DNA from: Bactrocera neohumeralis
Taxonomy: Eukaryota; Arthropoda; Insecta; Diptera; Tephritidae
NCBI RefSeq assembly: GCF_024586455.1
Contig: NC_065922.1
Coordinates: 22,564,089-22,628,088, forward strand
Reading direction: 5' to 3'
Length of the DNA stretch: 64,000 nucleotides
A program made the position numbers and the translations under genes. Below are positions 21,481-33,319 of the stretch, piece after piece (position 1 is the first letter of the stretch; every line of letters starts with the position of its first letter). The notes beneath the pieces are model-generated. The model saw only the letters and a program-made list of their open reading frames with translations, had not been told where the DNA came from and searched no databases.

Positions 21481-21895
21481 AAAGTGAAAGTGCGAAAGTA
21501 ATATGTTTTTATGGCAAACGACATTTATGTATATTTGATTGAATTATTAAGTAGCTTCTATTGTTATACACATATGTATGAGTAATATATATTCAAATTT
21601 CCAACTTTTTTTGTTTAAGTAGTGTGCCGAATGGTACTAAATATAAGCGAAATAATCCCTGCTCACCAGACATAAGAGAAAATGAGAAAGTTACAAGTTT
21701 CAGATGCCTTAAAGCACTCTCGGAAAGCTTGTCAGTGAAGAGCAAATATTGAAATTTTGAAATGATAAAGATAATGGGCGGTTTGTGGTTGCCGAGGCTA
21801 ATTTTCTGTCTGAAAATATCTATTTTGTTTACAGATCCATTGATGATGGAATGCCAAACTGTAAAATATCGCTTAAAACTTGCCTACTACATATA

Positions 21896-22740
21896 CAGGG
21901 TTTGTCCGGAAAGTAATAGGTCTGAGTTTCTTCCGCCACGACTATACTTCGTAGAGGGCGTTCCTAGCTAACGAACGAGCGGCTGGTCAGTTATCTCCGA
22001 GCACTTGGAGAGTAAGAACAAATATTTTCGTGAGACGTGTTTTTGTGAGTGCTGCAAACTGAAAATGCAGCGTTTGTTAGAACAGAGGTACGGGATTAAA
22101 TTCTGTGTGAAGTTCGGTAAATCTGCGACAGAGATGTTTGACATGATCAAGCAAGCATACCCAGATGTTACTTTAGCAAGAAGTGGTGTGCTTCGGTGGC
22201 ACCAGGCATTTTTGGAGAGCCGGGCAGAGGTCGTTGATGAAGACCGTGCTGGGAGACCTGCGACTTCGACAAACACCGACAATGTGACTCGTATGCGCAA
22301 GGTTTTGAACTCAGACCGTCGACTAAGTATTCGTTTAATTGTCCAGATGTTGAATTTATCAAAATCTATGGTTCATGACATTGCGACGGAGAATTGAACA
22401 TGCGCAAGGTGTGCACGAACATGAACCCAAAAGTGCTCACCGACGACCAGAAATTGCGGCGAGTGGAAGAATGCTAAGCAACTTGAATATGTGTGAAAGT
22501 GACCCTTAATTTTTGAATGACTTGTAATCACAGGTGACAAGTCATGGATCTTTGAGTATGATCGCGAGACAAAGAGGCAATATTCCGAGTTGCACACGCC
22601 GACGTCGTGCAACTCGGCTCTCAAGACTATTCCGGAGAATGCCTTCTGTGCCGCTTTCAATGTTTTGAAATAATTGTAACGATTGGTTAAATACATTTTT
22701 TTAAATCGACTCAGTCCTATTACTTTCCGGACAAACCCGG
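21896..22740 (+). mobile_element. Mariner deletion derivative with both terminal repeats
   Basis: Inverted ends GGGTTTGTCCGGAAAGTAAT are present at both sides, the left one next to TA. Inside, a 111-codon frame (starting near 22064) encodes the mariner helix-turn-helix, including YGIKFCVKFGKSATEMFDMI and DRAGRPATSTNTDNVTRMRK. After frameshifts come the MNPKVL/TDDQKLRRVEE motif and the first catalytic site TGDKSWIFEYDRETK. The sequence then jumps to the C-terminal ALKTIPENAFCAAFNVLK, so the second and third Asp are deleted. It is not autonomous, but its ends may still be mobilisable. Confidence 0.85.
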
Positions 22741-24685
22741 ACAAAGGTTCATTCCAAGCAGGATAGAAAAGTCGATAGTATCGGCCGCAAGGGAGCAGCC
22801 AACATACTATTCAGCTTTAAGTTAAAATCGAGTGATTCCTATAGTGGTATGATTAGTCGGCATTTAAAGTCTTCTTGCCCATTTCAAAACACATAATTGG
22901 GAAAGTTAGAAATTAACACTAAACAATTTTTGTTCAACGTTTTGTTGTACATCCCATATTAAATTTGGAATTATTACTATCCCAAGTGTTTTGTAAAATA
23001 TACTATTTCATTGAAAGCAATTAATTATAGACCGGAAGTGAGGAAGAAATAACGGTATCTCTCTGAAAATACTACAGTGATTTGGAAGCCTAAACTTATA
23101 GTAATTCGAATCTCTCTGGCGGTGGCCGCACTAGACTAACTTCAGATTCAGAATCATTGTGAAGAACTATTCAATGGCCATCGTATCCATTATCCCAGAA
23201 TGACTGTTAGATGTTTACCGTAAGCTCTAATAACCCAATTAAGTGAGAAATTTATACGATTGTTCATTGCCTATTAAAAAATTTCCTACAAGTATAACTC
23301 CAGATTTGGCTTCAAGGAAAAGTTGTCACAACTCAACAAGTAATATTAATATTCAGAAAATTTCAAAAACCTTTTACATGTGCCAGTGATATTTTTTAAA
23401 ACTTATCTCCGAGCAAACTAAACGTGTGATCCTATTAGAAATCTTTACTTTAGACCACATACAAGCCAAAGTCTATAGAAAAAATTTCATAGTTTATACA
23501 TACTTTCATATAACATAAATAATTTAAATTAATACTTGAAACAAAAAAAATTGTGTGATGAAATATGACAGTTTTTTGCCAAGCGAGCCCCTAAAAATTT
23601 CCATTCAACACACTTAGGTTAACGGTGGTCGTATAGAATTATCAGCCGTTTTACTTATCAACGGGAGTGCGAAATTGCTTTCGCCTCTTACTTGTTTGGA
23701 AGCACATATATATTTTCAGTATAATGAGGATGTTTTTAATATTCACGCCATTTACGTGATCGGCTTGTAATTAAAGATGGGCATCAGCTCAAAACTTGAT
23801 CACGATTATTGTAGATTGTGGTTAATTATAGATTTTATTACAAATATTTAAAAATAATATATATACTTTTTATATATAACAAAAGTATATAGTACATAGT
23901 TTTTATAACTGTAATACAAACATAATAAATATTAACAAGTAACTAATAGTCTCACAGGAATTATTAACACATCAAAGCGTTGCAAATGCAGGCAGTTGAA
24001 AAGAGAAAGCATGAGCGGGAAGCTGACTTTCGGAAAAAAGAGATAATTAAAATCATTAAATGAATTTATTTAAGCACGTGATGTTCAACTTGCAATGCTG
24101 TGTGTTAGTATTTGTGTACGGTGTTTGTATGTACAAAAATATTTCAAAAGTCGCAGAGATGTTATTTTTGTATTAAAAATATTAATTACGCAAGTGGAGC
24201 TGTAGGGTTTCGACATGAAAACAACACGTGCAAAATAATATTTATAGACAGAATAAAAGTTAAAGCTGCATGGAAGAGATACACCCTTCATTGCTTATAC
24301 TATCTATGTACATATGTAACTAAATCTGACAACTTTACCGGCGAACGCAAAAAAGTTCTGCAATTCTTTACAACTACATTGTTTAATATGCAAAAGCTCC
24401 ATGTCGTGTTAAGATTGCTTACTAAAGAAAAATGTCTTTAATGACGTTCTCTACGAATTTGAATAGATATCTTTAAAACTTTTCTTTTAAGAAAGGAGGA
24501 AACCGTTTCGAAAAACACCATTCTGAGAAAAACGCGTTTAAAGTCTGGAGTTTCTCTGTTCTCCACTCTGTTCCCTTTCTACAAGAAACGCTGTAGCGAC
24601 CGTAATAATTTTGAATTTCGTTTGCAAGTTTTGAGAGAATATTTATAACAGTGTGTACTATCCGATAATGCAACAAAAAAATCGA
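22741..24685. other. Unassigned non-coding stretch
   Basis: AT-rich sequence with no exon, RNA gene or transposon that I can support. Short open frames here have random-looking composition. Confidence 0.45.
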
Positions 24686-24689
24686 TTCT

Positions 24690-24785
24690 TCGAAAATTTC
24701 ACATTGAAACGATACCTTAAAGAAGTTTTCCCAACAAGTCCTGGATTTGGATCGATCAGTTTGCATGACAGCTGTGTAGGTTGCC
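24690..24785 (+). repeat. Interspersed repeat B, short fragment
   Basis: Contains AAGTTTTCCCAACAAGTCC and GATCGATCAGTTTGCATGAC, matching the unit that in the 42.9 kb copy reads GTTTTCCATACAAG, then CGATCGTTC and GTTTGTATGGCAGC. Only one unit is present. Confidence 0.5.
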
Positions 24786-25119
24786 TTTGGTATTTAGGGA
24801 TTTGTCAAGCTGCTGTGATCTGGTAACTCAAAACATCATCGTAAAGTTTGACATTTTTAGAACATTTCGACTTATAAGCGTTATTTGTGCTGTTTATAGT
24901 AACTTAAAATATTCATTTTCAAACTTACTGTAGTCACAAAAAAAAAAGACTTTTTAATTTAAATTTCGATAGAAGACCCATTCGTCGAAATCTTTACTTT
25001 CTATGTTGATATGACTTATAGCGACAGCTTTGCCAAATGTCACATCTAAATAATCATTAGTTTAGTATACATTAGACTTTTTGAAGTACATAATGTTCAT
25101 TCGGCGATAATTATGATGA

Positions 25120-25515
25120 GTGAAATTATTCAACAAAAAAGTTTCATTAAATTTTGTGTGCGGAATCAAAATTCTGGTGCCGAAATGTTCAGAATGTTGG
25201 AAACAGCCTTTGGTGATAATTATTTCTCGCGAGCGAGTGTTTTTTATTGGTAGAAATTATTCAAACGTCAAAATCATTATTCAAAAATCAAGGTTATGTT
25301 GACAGTATTCTGTCATTACCAAGATGTGGGACACTGCGAATTTCTTCCGACCAAACTGTCAGCAAGGAATTTATATCGGAGCTAATGGTAAAAAGAGGTG
25401 GAATTTATGGGACAACAACTCTTGATTTTTGCCCAACGATAATGTACCGTCAGATGCTGCATTGATTCTTCGTGAGTTTTTCGTCAAATTTTCAATTACT
25501 TTGAGCGAGAATTCA
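25120..25515 (+). mobile_element. Mariner remnant with internal deletion
   Basis: The N-terminus SFIKFCVRNQNSGAEMFRML and NYFSRASVFYW is followed after a deletion by SKIKVMLTVFCHYQDVGHCE. Next comes a frameshifted stretch related to LW..NNSWILHHDNAPSH (here PNDNVPSDAALILREFF). The first and third catalytic regions are missing. Confidence 0.75.
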
Positions 25516-25590
25516 TGGTTTATGAATAAATTAAGAATATTAAAATTGAGAACAAAGTCTTACTATTTTTTGCTCATATTATTAGGAGGT
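25515..25590. repeat. Short repeat shared with 32041-32110
   Basis: Both places have GAATAAATTAAGAAT followed by AAAA.T..GAACAAAGTC and TACTATTT and GCTCAT. Here it directly follows the mariner remnant, so it may be part of a terminal region of that family. Confidence 0.5.
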
Positions 25591-25599
25591 ACATACGTT

Positions 25600-27940
25600 T
25601 TGAGTCAAGGGAGTTGCCGTCCAGTGAAATATACTTTTGAAAATAATTGTTATGGATTAGGTCTAACAGATTGACGTCTATCAGTTAAGGTCAGCAACAA
25701 AAAAAGATCATACGATCCGCTAAAATATTACTAGGCAGAAATATCAAATGAAATGGCAGTGCTTTACTAAAATATTTTCTATGAAAAATTAAAAACTCAA
25801 ATACAGTTTTAAAAGTTAGAGAGCATTTACTTTTAAATCTGTATTTGTTATATTAAGTAGTCATGAATGTAAATATTTACAAGTTTAGCCTTAACTTAAA
25901 CGCCGGTAGATATGCTAATTAAAATTATAGTTTCATTGGAGAACTATGTTACGTTAGAAATTGGTCCAATTGGATAGCAAAACTACAAGTATCATTTTTG
26001 AAGTGAAGAATCATGTCCCTACTATTGTTTTTTGATTTGTTCTCGGACAACCATGTCGGAACTAGTTATCTTATCCTTCTTTGGTAATCTGGAGATTACT
26101 GAAATTGGTTAAAAAATATTACATTAAAAAAAATTAAAAACTCATCAGTTTGAATATATTAGCTACATACATAGAATAGATCTAAAATAACAATAGAAGT
26201 TTATTGCCATAGTATACAGCTTTTCCTTTAAGAAGATATTTGAAAAAGCTGCTTGTAGATAAAGGCAGGCCATCAGATTTTTTTATTCTGTTATTTATAA
26301 GCAGTTAAACTTCTAATAAATAACTTTCATGAATCATGGTTATGACGCAATATGTCAAAAGAAACCTAAATTGTCGATAGATTTTAATTCGATAATAGTC
26401 TTAGAAGAGCTAATGGTTAAATGTAGTTCGACTGTTAGAGGTAAATATGTATTCGTAACAAATAAATATCTAACTAATAAGGCATACATATAATCAAAAC
26501 ATCAGCAAATATTAATATGTGAACCAACTGTATGTTGTTGACAGAACCATTTTGAGGGCGTAGTGTACAGAGGCCACAGGGCAGTGATTACTTCGGCAAT
26601 TATAGAGAAAAATAAACAATGAACAATATTATTTTAAAAAGTTGAACTCTCATTAAAGAATATGTTCTCAATACATTTGGTATGTATTTCAAAGTTCATA
26701 ATTTTATACTACATAACTATAATATTTATATAATAAACTTTAGAAAAATATTTTTCCTTTGTTAACACAAAAAGTTTTATAAAATAAATTTTATTTCAGA
26801 AATTTATACCAAAATATTTTCCGTAATGTTCTTAAATTAAAAACGACCACACATCAAATCATTTTAATTAGATGATAAGTTCATATTTCACTGCAGTTCA
26901 AACTCTCACTTCCGCTAATTTTTTATGTCGTCTATTTTTTTATTACTTTTTTATTATTTTTCAAATCACATGTCACACTTTCAAACAAAGCAACGAACCT
27001 ATTCTTTATAGAAAGTTCAATGTAGTAGCACTACCTCCGAATAACTTTCAGCAACCGCTTTCTACCAGTTTAGACCTTGTTAAACTATAACCCGCTTAAG
27101 TATCGTTAGGATTATGAGCACGCTTATTGAAGTATTGGCGTCCGTTACCGATCAACCGTGCCGAGAATCTGTCAAAACTTATTGTGAAAACGATTCGAAA
27201 CCCAGCCACCGAGCTGATAGTCACAGTGCATAGATTAAGTCAACACAAAACCTTCACTGAACCAAATCGCCAAAACAATAGAAAGAGATAGGGAGAAAGC
27301 GTGATAAGACGCCAGCAACAACACTTCACTTCACAAATATTTTTGTATATTTCTATAAATACTTATGTAGGAATATTTGCTGAACTGTGATAAGCTGATC
27401 ACTTAAATCGCAAATATTTAGTAATTAATTACATACGTAAATATATTGTACGTAGTTCATATAACATTACTGATTGAGTGGTGATGTTTAGATGTGGGAT
27501 GTCTGCCAAAATGAGCTGCCAGCTTGAGCAAAATCTTTATTTGGGTATTTTCTGAATAATTTTGTATTTATTATTTTTAAAAATATGTTTTCTTTTCTTA
27601 CAAATTTCATAGTTTTTTTTTAAATAATTTTTTTCATTTATTTTTATTTTTTTTGTCGTCAGAAGGGACTTCTTTACCAGAATGTATTATGATATTTACG
27701 CAGAAACGTAGAAATTTGGTTATTTTTGTCATCCTACCATAAACTTAACCTCACCTTGTAGTACATTTATAATTTATTTTAAACAAGATAAAATACTTGT
27801 TATCACACTGACATTAGAGTTGACGTCATGTTCAAGAGTTTAAAACCGACTCTGGACGGCTAATGCAGGAAAGCCCTGTTCGCAATTATCTATTATCTAC
27901 TAGGTGGCAAAAAATTGTTTGAAGTTATCGGTTTGTGCGG
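25600..27940. other. Unassigned non-coding stretch
   Basis: AT-rich. The only patch of different composition is 27080-27300, which contains a 39-codon frame at 27114-27233 (MSTLIEVLASVTDQPCRESV at its start). I do not count that as a gene without conservation. Confidence 0.4.
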
Positions 27941-27969
27941 TCTACACTATAACATAGCCGATGAAAGAA

Positions 27970-28856
27970 TTATAATATGAAAATTATTAACTTCGTTTGT
28001 ATCGAAGCTATAACAGCCTTCACAAATGAAAAAGTTTTCATATAAATCTTGATTTTGGTCGGTTAGTTTGTATGGCATTTACATATATACTAAAACAGTC
28101 CGATTAGAACAATTTGTTCGGAGTTAAGTATAAAGTAAAGGTATAATTTACTTTGGAAATAAGCCGTGTCACATTTCGTGAAGATATCATGTCGAATAAA
28201 ATATTTTTCCATACAAGAATATGATTTTGATTGTTCAGTTTGTATGACAGTTATCTGCGATACTGGCGACACCGACAACTAAAGAGCTTTTTGGAGAGGA
28301 AGTGTGCGAAATTTTATATCTATATCTCAAAAACTGAGGTCGATTTTTTTCTAAAAGGTAGATTATATGGAAAATATTCCACAGATCATTCTGAAAAATT
28401 CTGCTTAAGAGACTTTGGGCCTAAAACCAGTTTCCAGCCAAAGATTTTTAAGCCTAAGTTTAAAAAATCTGAATAATCGATTGTATTGGGAGATATATGT
28501 TTGGCCGATTCCGACAAATAATCAATAGAATATCAAAATACACCAACGTATTAAATTTCATGCGGATATCTCTAAAACTGATGAACATAATTTTATGATC
28601 CCTAAGAAGCTTCGCCTTGAAGATCCGATTGCTTGTTCGAAACCCGTTTTAGATCCATAGTATCTTGGGAAAAGTTGTTCAGAATGATTCCTATAACATT
28701 TCCCGCATACGCAAATGGCCACCTGTAAATCGTCCCGCTGTAATGGACATGGTTAAATCGGCTATTACACATATATTATAGGGTCTTGAGAATTTCCTTC
28801 TAGATGTTATAAATTTCGTAGCAAACTTAGTAAACACTGTTTAGGGTATAATAAAA
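27970..28856 (+). repeat. Interspersed repeat B, copy interrupted by a MITE
   Basis: Begins TTAACTTCGTTTGTATCGAA and continues through repeated units (GTTCAGTTTGTATGACAG). It stops at AAAACTGAG near 28329, resumes at GACATGGTTAAATCGGCT near 28746 and ends TAAACACTGTTTAGGGTATA. The gap holds the inserted MITE. Confidence 0.7.
28330..28741. mobile_element. Second copy of the GAGCGGGTCGA MITE, inserted in repeat B
   Basis: In inverse orientation to 17099-17533. Shared blocks include AAAAAATCTGAATAATCG, TCAATAGAATATCAAAATAC and TTAAATTTCATGCGGATATC. The ends are decayed (GAGGTCGA on the left, GTCCCGCTGTA on the right). Confidence 0.7.
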
Positions 28857-30029
28857 ATGAAAATTTATTTGACAAATAATACTCCGTGTTTCGAATTTTT
28901 AGTAAAATTTAACTAGAGGCATTATCATCGACAGATACAAGCTATATACCAAACAAGTTAAAAATTGATGCCGGTTTATGACTGGTACACCAAAAATGGC
29001 AATTCCAACTTTCCCTTTGCTATTTTAGGCCTCGTTCTCGGCGATTTTCTCTTTGCCATTAAAATACTGATTGTCTTTTGACTTCTGAAAACAGAAAAGT
29101 TTCTCTGGGGGCTAGATACAAAGATTTTTCGTCCATAAAATTTTCTTTTGGAAATATACCAAGCTGTTTTTAGATAAGCAGTTTTTCAAAAAATAATAAT
29201 AATGATTTTGTTTCTATAATCTCTTAGGTGGTATTTACACAAACTTTACTATTACAGAGGATATATTATATTTAAGAGTACTTTAAATTTCTCTAATTTT
29301 TGGGACAAGCATATATTTGAGAGATTGTCAGCATAATTATTAGCGATAAAAACCAGGGTAATACTACTAATAGCTGACTTCGTTTCATGTTTTAAGAGTT
29401 TTTTCAAGTAACCGAGCTTGTGAACTATAATTTAAGATCTTAGATCACCGACAAAAGAAAGCACATTACAAAACGTTGCCTACATTTCGGAGCGAATACA
29501 ATTTAAAAGATTCTAAAGAGGAGATTTTAATAAAATTTTATGATATATAAGATATACATATATAAACAAATTAAGGATCTTTACGAATGATGCAAAACAA
29601 AACTACAAACATTTCTTCCTGGTTTTCACGTGATTTTATAGCCACAAATTGTCATTTATTGCTTTTAAATACACAGAAAATATTTATGAATACTGTGAAG
29701 TGCAAAAGTTCAACTCCATTATAATTGTCACTCACTTGACTCAAGTAGTGGCCAATGCATAAAGTTATTTTTATGCGTCAGCAGATGTACTGATGCCACA
29801 GATAACTACTCATATTTGCTATTATTATGCATACAAAATATTTATTGTTATTTACGGACATTGTCGTCGTTGAAGCAATAAAAAAAGAAATTTAATTTTA
29901 TATTTAACAATGCGTATATTGTATTTATATATACTGGCTTTATTTATGCGAAAGTTGTCATAAACGCAACTTGCTCGTGATTCATTCAAATTCACAATCA
30001 ACATTGCGGTAAAAGTCACTGCGCTCTAA
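28857..30029. other. Unassigned non-coding stretch upstream of the small two-exon candidate
   Basis: No gene or transposon is recognised. TATATATA near 29928 could serve the small candidate gene at 30030. Confidence 0.35.
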
Positions 30030-30258
30030 ATGATCCTCTACGCTGCCGCCGAATCGAACATTCTGGAGCAACAGCAAGTATGTATTTAATTGAACTTGTA
30101 ATCAATAAAGCGTTGATTAAATTGCGTATATTTATTTATTTCGCTAGAATGTAACCGTGGCGCATTTCTCTTTCGACGAGTGGTGGTATTTCGCAGAAAC
30201 AAAAGCAGATGAAAGCTTCGCAGGGGCTTTTACATTATCTGACAATAAGTGTAAGTGA
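30030..30258 (+). CDS. Candidate two-exon small protein (52 residues) or 5' part of a longer gene
   Basis: Exon 30030-30077 encodes MILYAAAESNILEQQQ and ends at CAA|GTATGT. The acceptor TTTATTTATTTCGCTAG leads to exon 30148-30258, starting NVTVAHFSFDEWWYFAE and ending at TGA. The 70-bp intron has the usual fly size and the phase is 0. Near the end, T|GTAAGT at 30250/30251 is a strong donor, so the second exon may instead splice onward; no later exon was found. A TATATATA stretch lies about 100 bases upstream of the ATG. Not recognised, and no membrane helix or signal peptide is obvious. Confidence 0.35.
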
Positions 30259-31370
30259 TCGCTGTTGATTCATAATCTGAATTTGTTATCAAAAATTGTG
30301 ATTGAAACCACTAATTCGATTATGTAGTCTAAGAAAGGTAACACTTCTAATTTCACCTGCTCACATTTGTAGCTTTCACTTTTTAAGCTCTCCACTTGAA
30401 GTTGATACGTTTGAAAACACTTGAACGCGGTATCTTTGAGACACAACCTTGCTGTTTAACAAATTAATTGCAAATGAGGAAAAGTTTTGTTAAATTATAC
30501 TAAATATGAGAAAGAATGTTAGGTTTATGAAAGAACTTTCAGATTAAAATCGCGAATTCATTAATGGCCAATAAATGTTATTAAAATGATACGCCTACTT
30601 TCTTGGCTTTATACTCGTCTAGTGATAAAGACAAAAAGAGCTGCAGCTTGCTGCGCGTACGAAAATTTGATTGATTGGTGCAATAAAATAATTGAATTTT
30701 GGCAAATAAACGAAACCATATGTGTACATGCAGATAAGCCGAATTAATAATTAATACTAAATTTAAGCGCTACTGCTACTTAGGTGTATAACATTTTTCA
30801 TTTATTGGCGTTTTTATTATTTTATCTCAGACTTTCATCGCTTTGTTTGACCCGTAGGATGTTTGCTAACTGCGATTTTTGGTTGTTTTTATTATATTTG
30901 AACGCAGTTTATGATTCGGGGTTTTTTTGTGATCTGACTCAGCTACAATGATAGTTTCAATTGAAAACAAGTCTAGTAGCACGATTACTTAATGGAAGTA
31001 ATGTAGTTATCATAATTAGCGCGACCTTGGGACCACTGGATATTTTCGCAAATCACTATAGAAAGTAATTTTGTTTGAAAATTTAGTTATAAAAAGCCAT
31101 TCCAGAAATCCACAGTTGAACTTTTGAATCCACATGCGAATATCAATTATCCCATGATAGGCAGAGTGGACCAAATTTAAGCGATTTTGTAAAAAGAAAT
31201 CCTTAATTTTTCCAATTGATGGGTTTGGTGATGTGTGTGTATTGCTACACGGCGTGAGCAAGATAAGATTTCGTACTAAAAAAATGTCCCTAACAGTTTC
31301 CTGATTTCTTAACTCTCTACTGTTTGAGCAAGCGTTAAAGATGGTCACCAGCAGAAAGAAAATTCTTCAT
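30259..31370. other. Unassigned non-coding stretch
   Basis: Contains a 110-codon minus-strand frame (31348-31016) without any family motif. Otherwise AT-rich sequence. Confidence 0.4.
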
Positions 31371-31494
31371 ATTTTACAGTTTTTCTGCGACAAAGACAAA
31401 AGCTCAAGCTCGGCAACTGAAATTGTACAGTTGATATTATAAGAGCCCATCACGCGCAATGGGTGAGTAAGAGTAACTTGACAAGCTAGCCGAC

Positions 31495-31875
31495 ACGGGT
31501 AATGCCGAAGCATACCTTCCGGGGTGATGTAGTGACTGACACTTCTCCAGCCTGATGAGCGGCAGTGAAAACATAACACCAGGACCCATACCCATCTGAA
31601 GAACAACAAAGCGGCGGGGGTCGATGGATTGCCGGCCGAGATATTACCATACGGTGGCGAGGAACTGATAAAAAACATGCATCAGCTTCTTTGTTTAATA
31701 TGATCGGACGAAAGCATGCCCCACGATTGGAATTTAATGTGCTCTGTCCAATCCACAAAAAGGGAGACCCAACAATCTGCGCCAACTATCATTGGATAAG
31801 TCTCTTCAACATCGCATATGAGGTTCTATCGAGCGTATTGTGTGAAATATTAAAGCCCATCGTCAACTACTAGCA
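31495..31875 (+). mobile_element. RTE LINE fragment (reverse transcriptase N-terminal part)
   Basis: Same family as 9911-11560. Readable blocks: HFSSLMSGSENITPG, LKNNKAAGVDGLPAEILPYG with EELIKNMHQLLC, CPIHKKGDPTICANYHWISL and EVLSSVLCEILKPIVN. It has frameshifts and is cut off after about 125 codons, so it lacks the YGDD site. Confidence 0.8.
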
Positions 31876-31879
31876 TCGT

Positions 31880-33290
31880 CGCGTTAAGGTCTGTGAAACA
31901 ATACTTTCCGACTACCAGAATGTCATATTACTGGCGATCATGACAAAGTTGAGCCGAAAAAACCACGTCAAAGCAGATCGGAAATCAAGGTCCGCGGAAA
32001 CCGTCAATTAAGTCAATTAACGGCCACGGGTGATTACTTTTTAAAGAATAAATTAAGAATTCTAAAACTATGAACAAAGTCCTACTATTTAATGCTCATA
32101 ATAGCATTAGTTCATGAAAATTTTAATAAGAGAAAGTTCTGTTCGAGTGTCGCGCGAGTTCACAATCAATCAATTCACCGATTTTGAAATCAATAAAAAT
32201 TATCGTTGAAAAAAATTAGTTGTTTCTAAACTTTTTTTCTTTTCAGTCTTTACGATAATGATAGCTGGAGAAAAATTTTGTATAAAATAATAATACGAAC
32301 TGAGGAATACGAACTTTCTGCCAGACTGATCTTTCACCACATTGAGAAATTTTTTAAAATTTTCAGAGCAAAAATTTTGTAATTACATTACATAAACTGC
32401 AATGCTGATCACATGAATAATTAGATTAATCAATTATTATTAATACACAGATATTTTTTAGAAATGTCAAAAATAAGTATTACAAAAACAAATGTGTTAA
32501 AAATAATTATTCAGTAAATAAAATATTATATTTATTTTCTTTACAACACCCGCGATCACGTGGCACATTTTTGTAATCGTATAGTAACGTCACTAAACCG
32601 ACACATGACACGTGATTTTTTTTGTCTATAAATCAGTAACAAATACCGTTACACTAAAAACACATATGGGCAAGTACAAATAGTAGGTATATTAGAAAGT
32701 AATTGCACTTACTGCTTTTTATTATATATACATAAATAATAGTTTAAATTTTATTTGTTTTATGCTTTTATGCCAATGCTTCTACAAACTTCTGTAGTCT
32801 ACAACCACCTAGTCCACACTAGTGTGCTTAAAGGCTGGTACACATCTCGTAAACACATATTATCTTTCGACAAAAATTATAAAACTTCCAATGAAGTAAT
32901 CGAAGTGTCATAAAAATTTGTAGTCATAAAATTGAATCGACGATAACTTGCCTATTGGACACTGGTAATCTAAACAAAAGCAGTAGTTCCCAAACTACTG
33001 TTAAATTTTGCGCTAAAGGAGGCGCGAGAGAAAGGTTGGAATATGTTAAAGGTAAGTTTATTAATATATTAAAAGGTTATTTCGGAAAATCTGCGCCTAT
33101 AACTTTTTAAGCAAGGAAATATTATTATTTCCCATGAATTGACACTTGAATAATTTGTTTTTCATTTTGTAATCTACTTTTACCACCAACAAGGTACTGT
33201 ATGCTCCAACTTTTGTCATTTTCTCTGGTAGAAGTATATTTTAGTTACTACGTTATTCTTATCTAAATTACTTGTCGCTATGGTGGTTCG
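31880..33290. other. Unassigned non-coding stretch
   Basis: Contains the short repeat shared with 25515-25590 (at about 32041-32110). No gene is recognised. Confidence 0.4.
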
Positions 33291-33319
33291 ATAACCAAAA
33301 ATAAAAATATCGGCACGCT

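Noticed and set aside
31016..31348. 110-codon minus-strand frame
   Set aside because: No motif of any family and no splice partner; likely chance.
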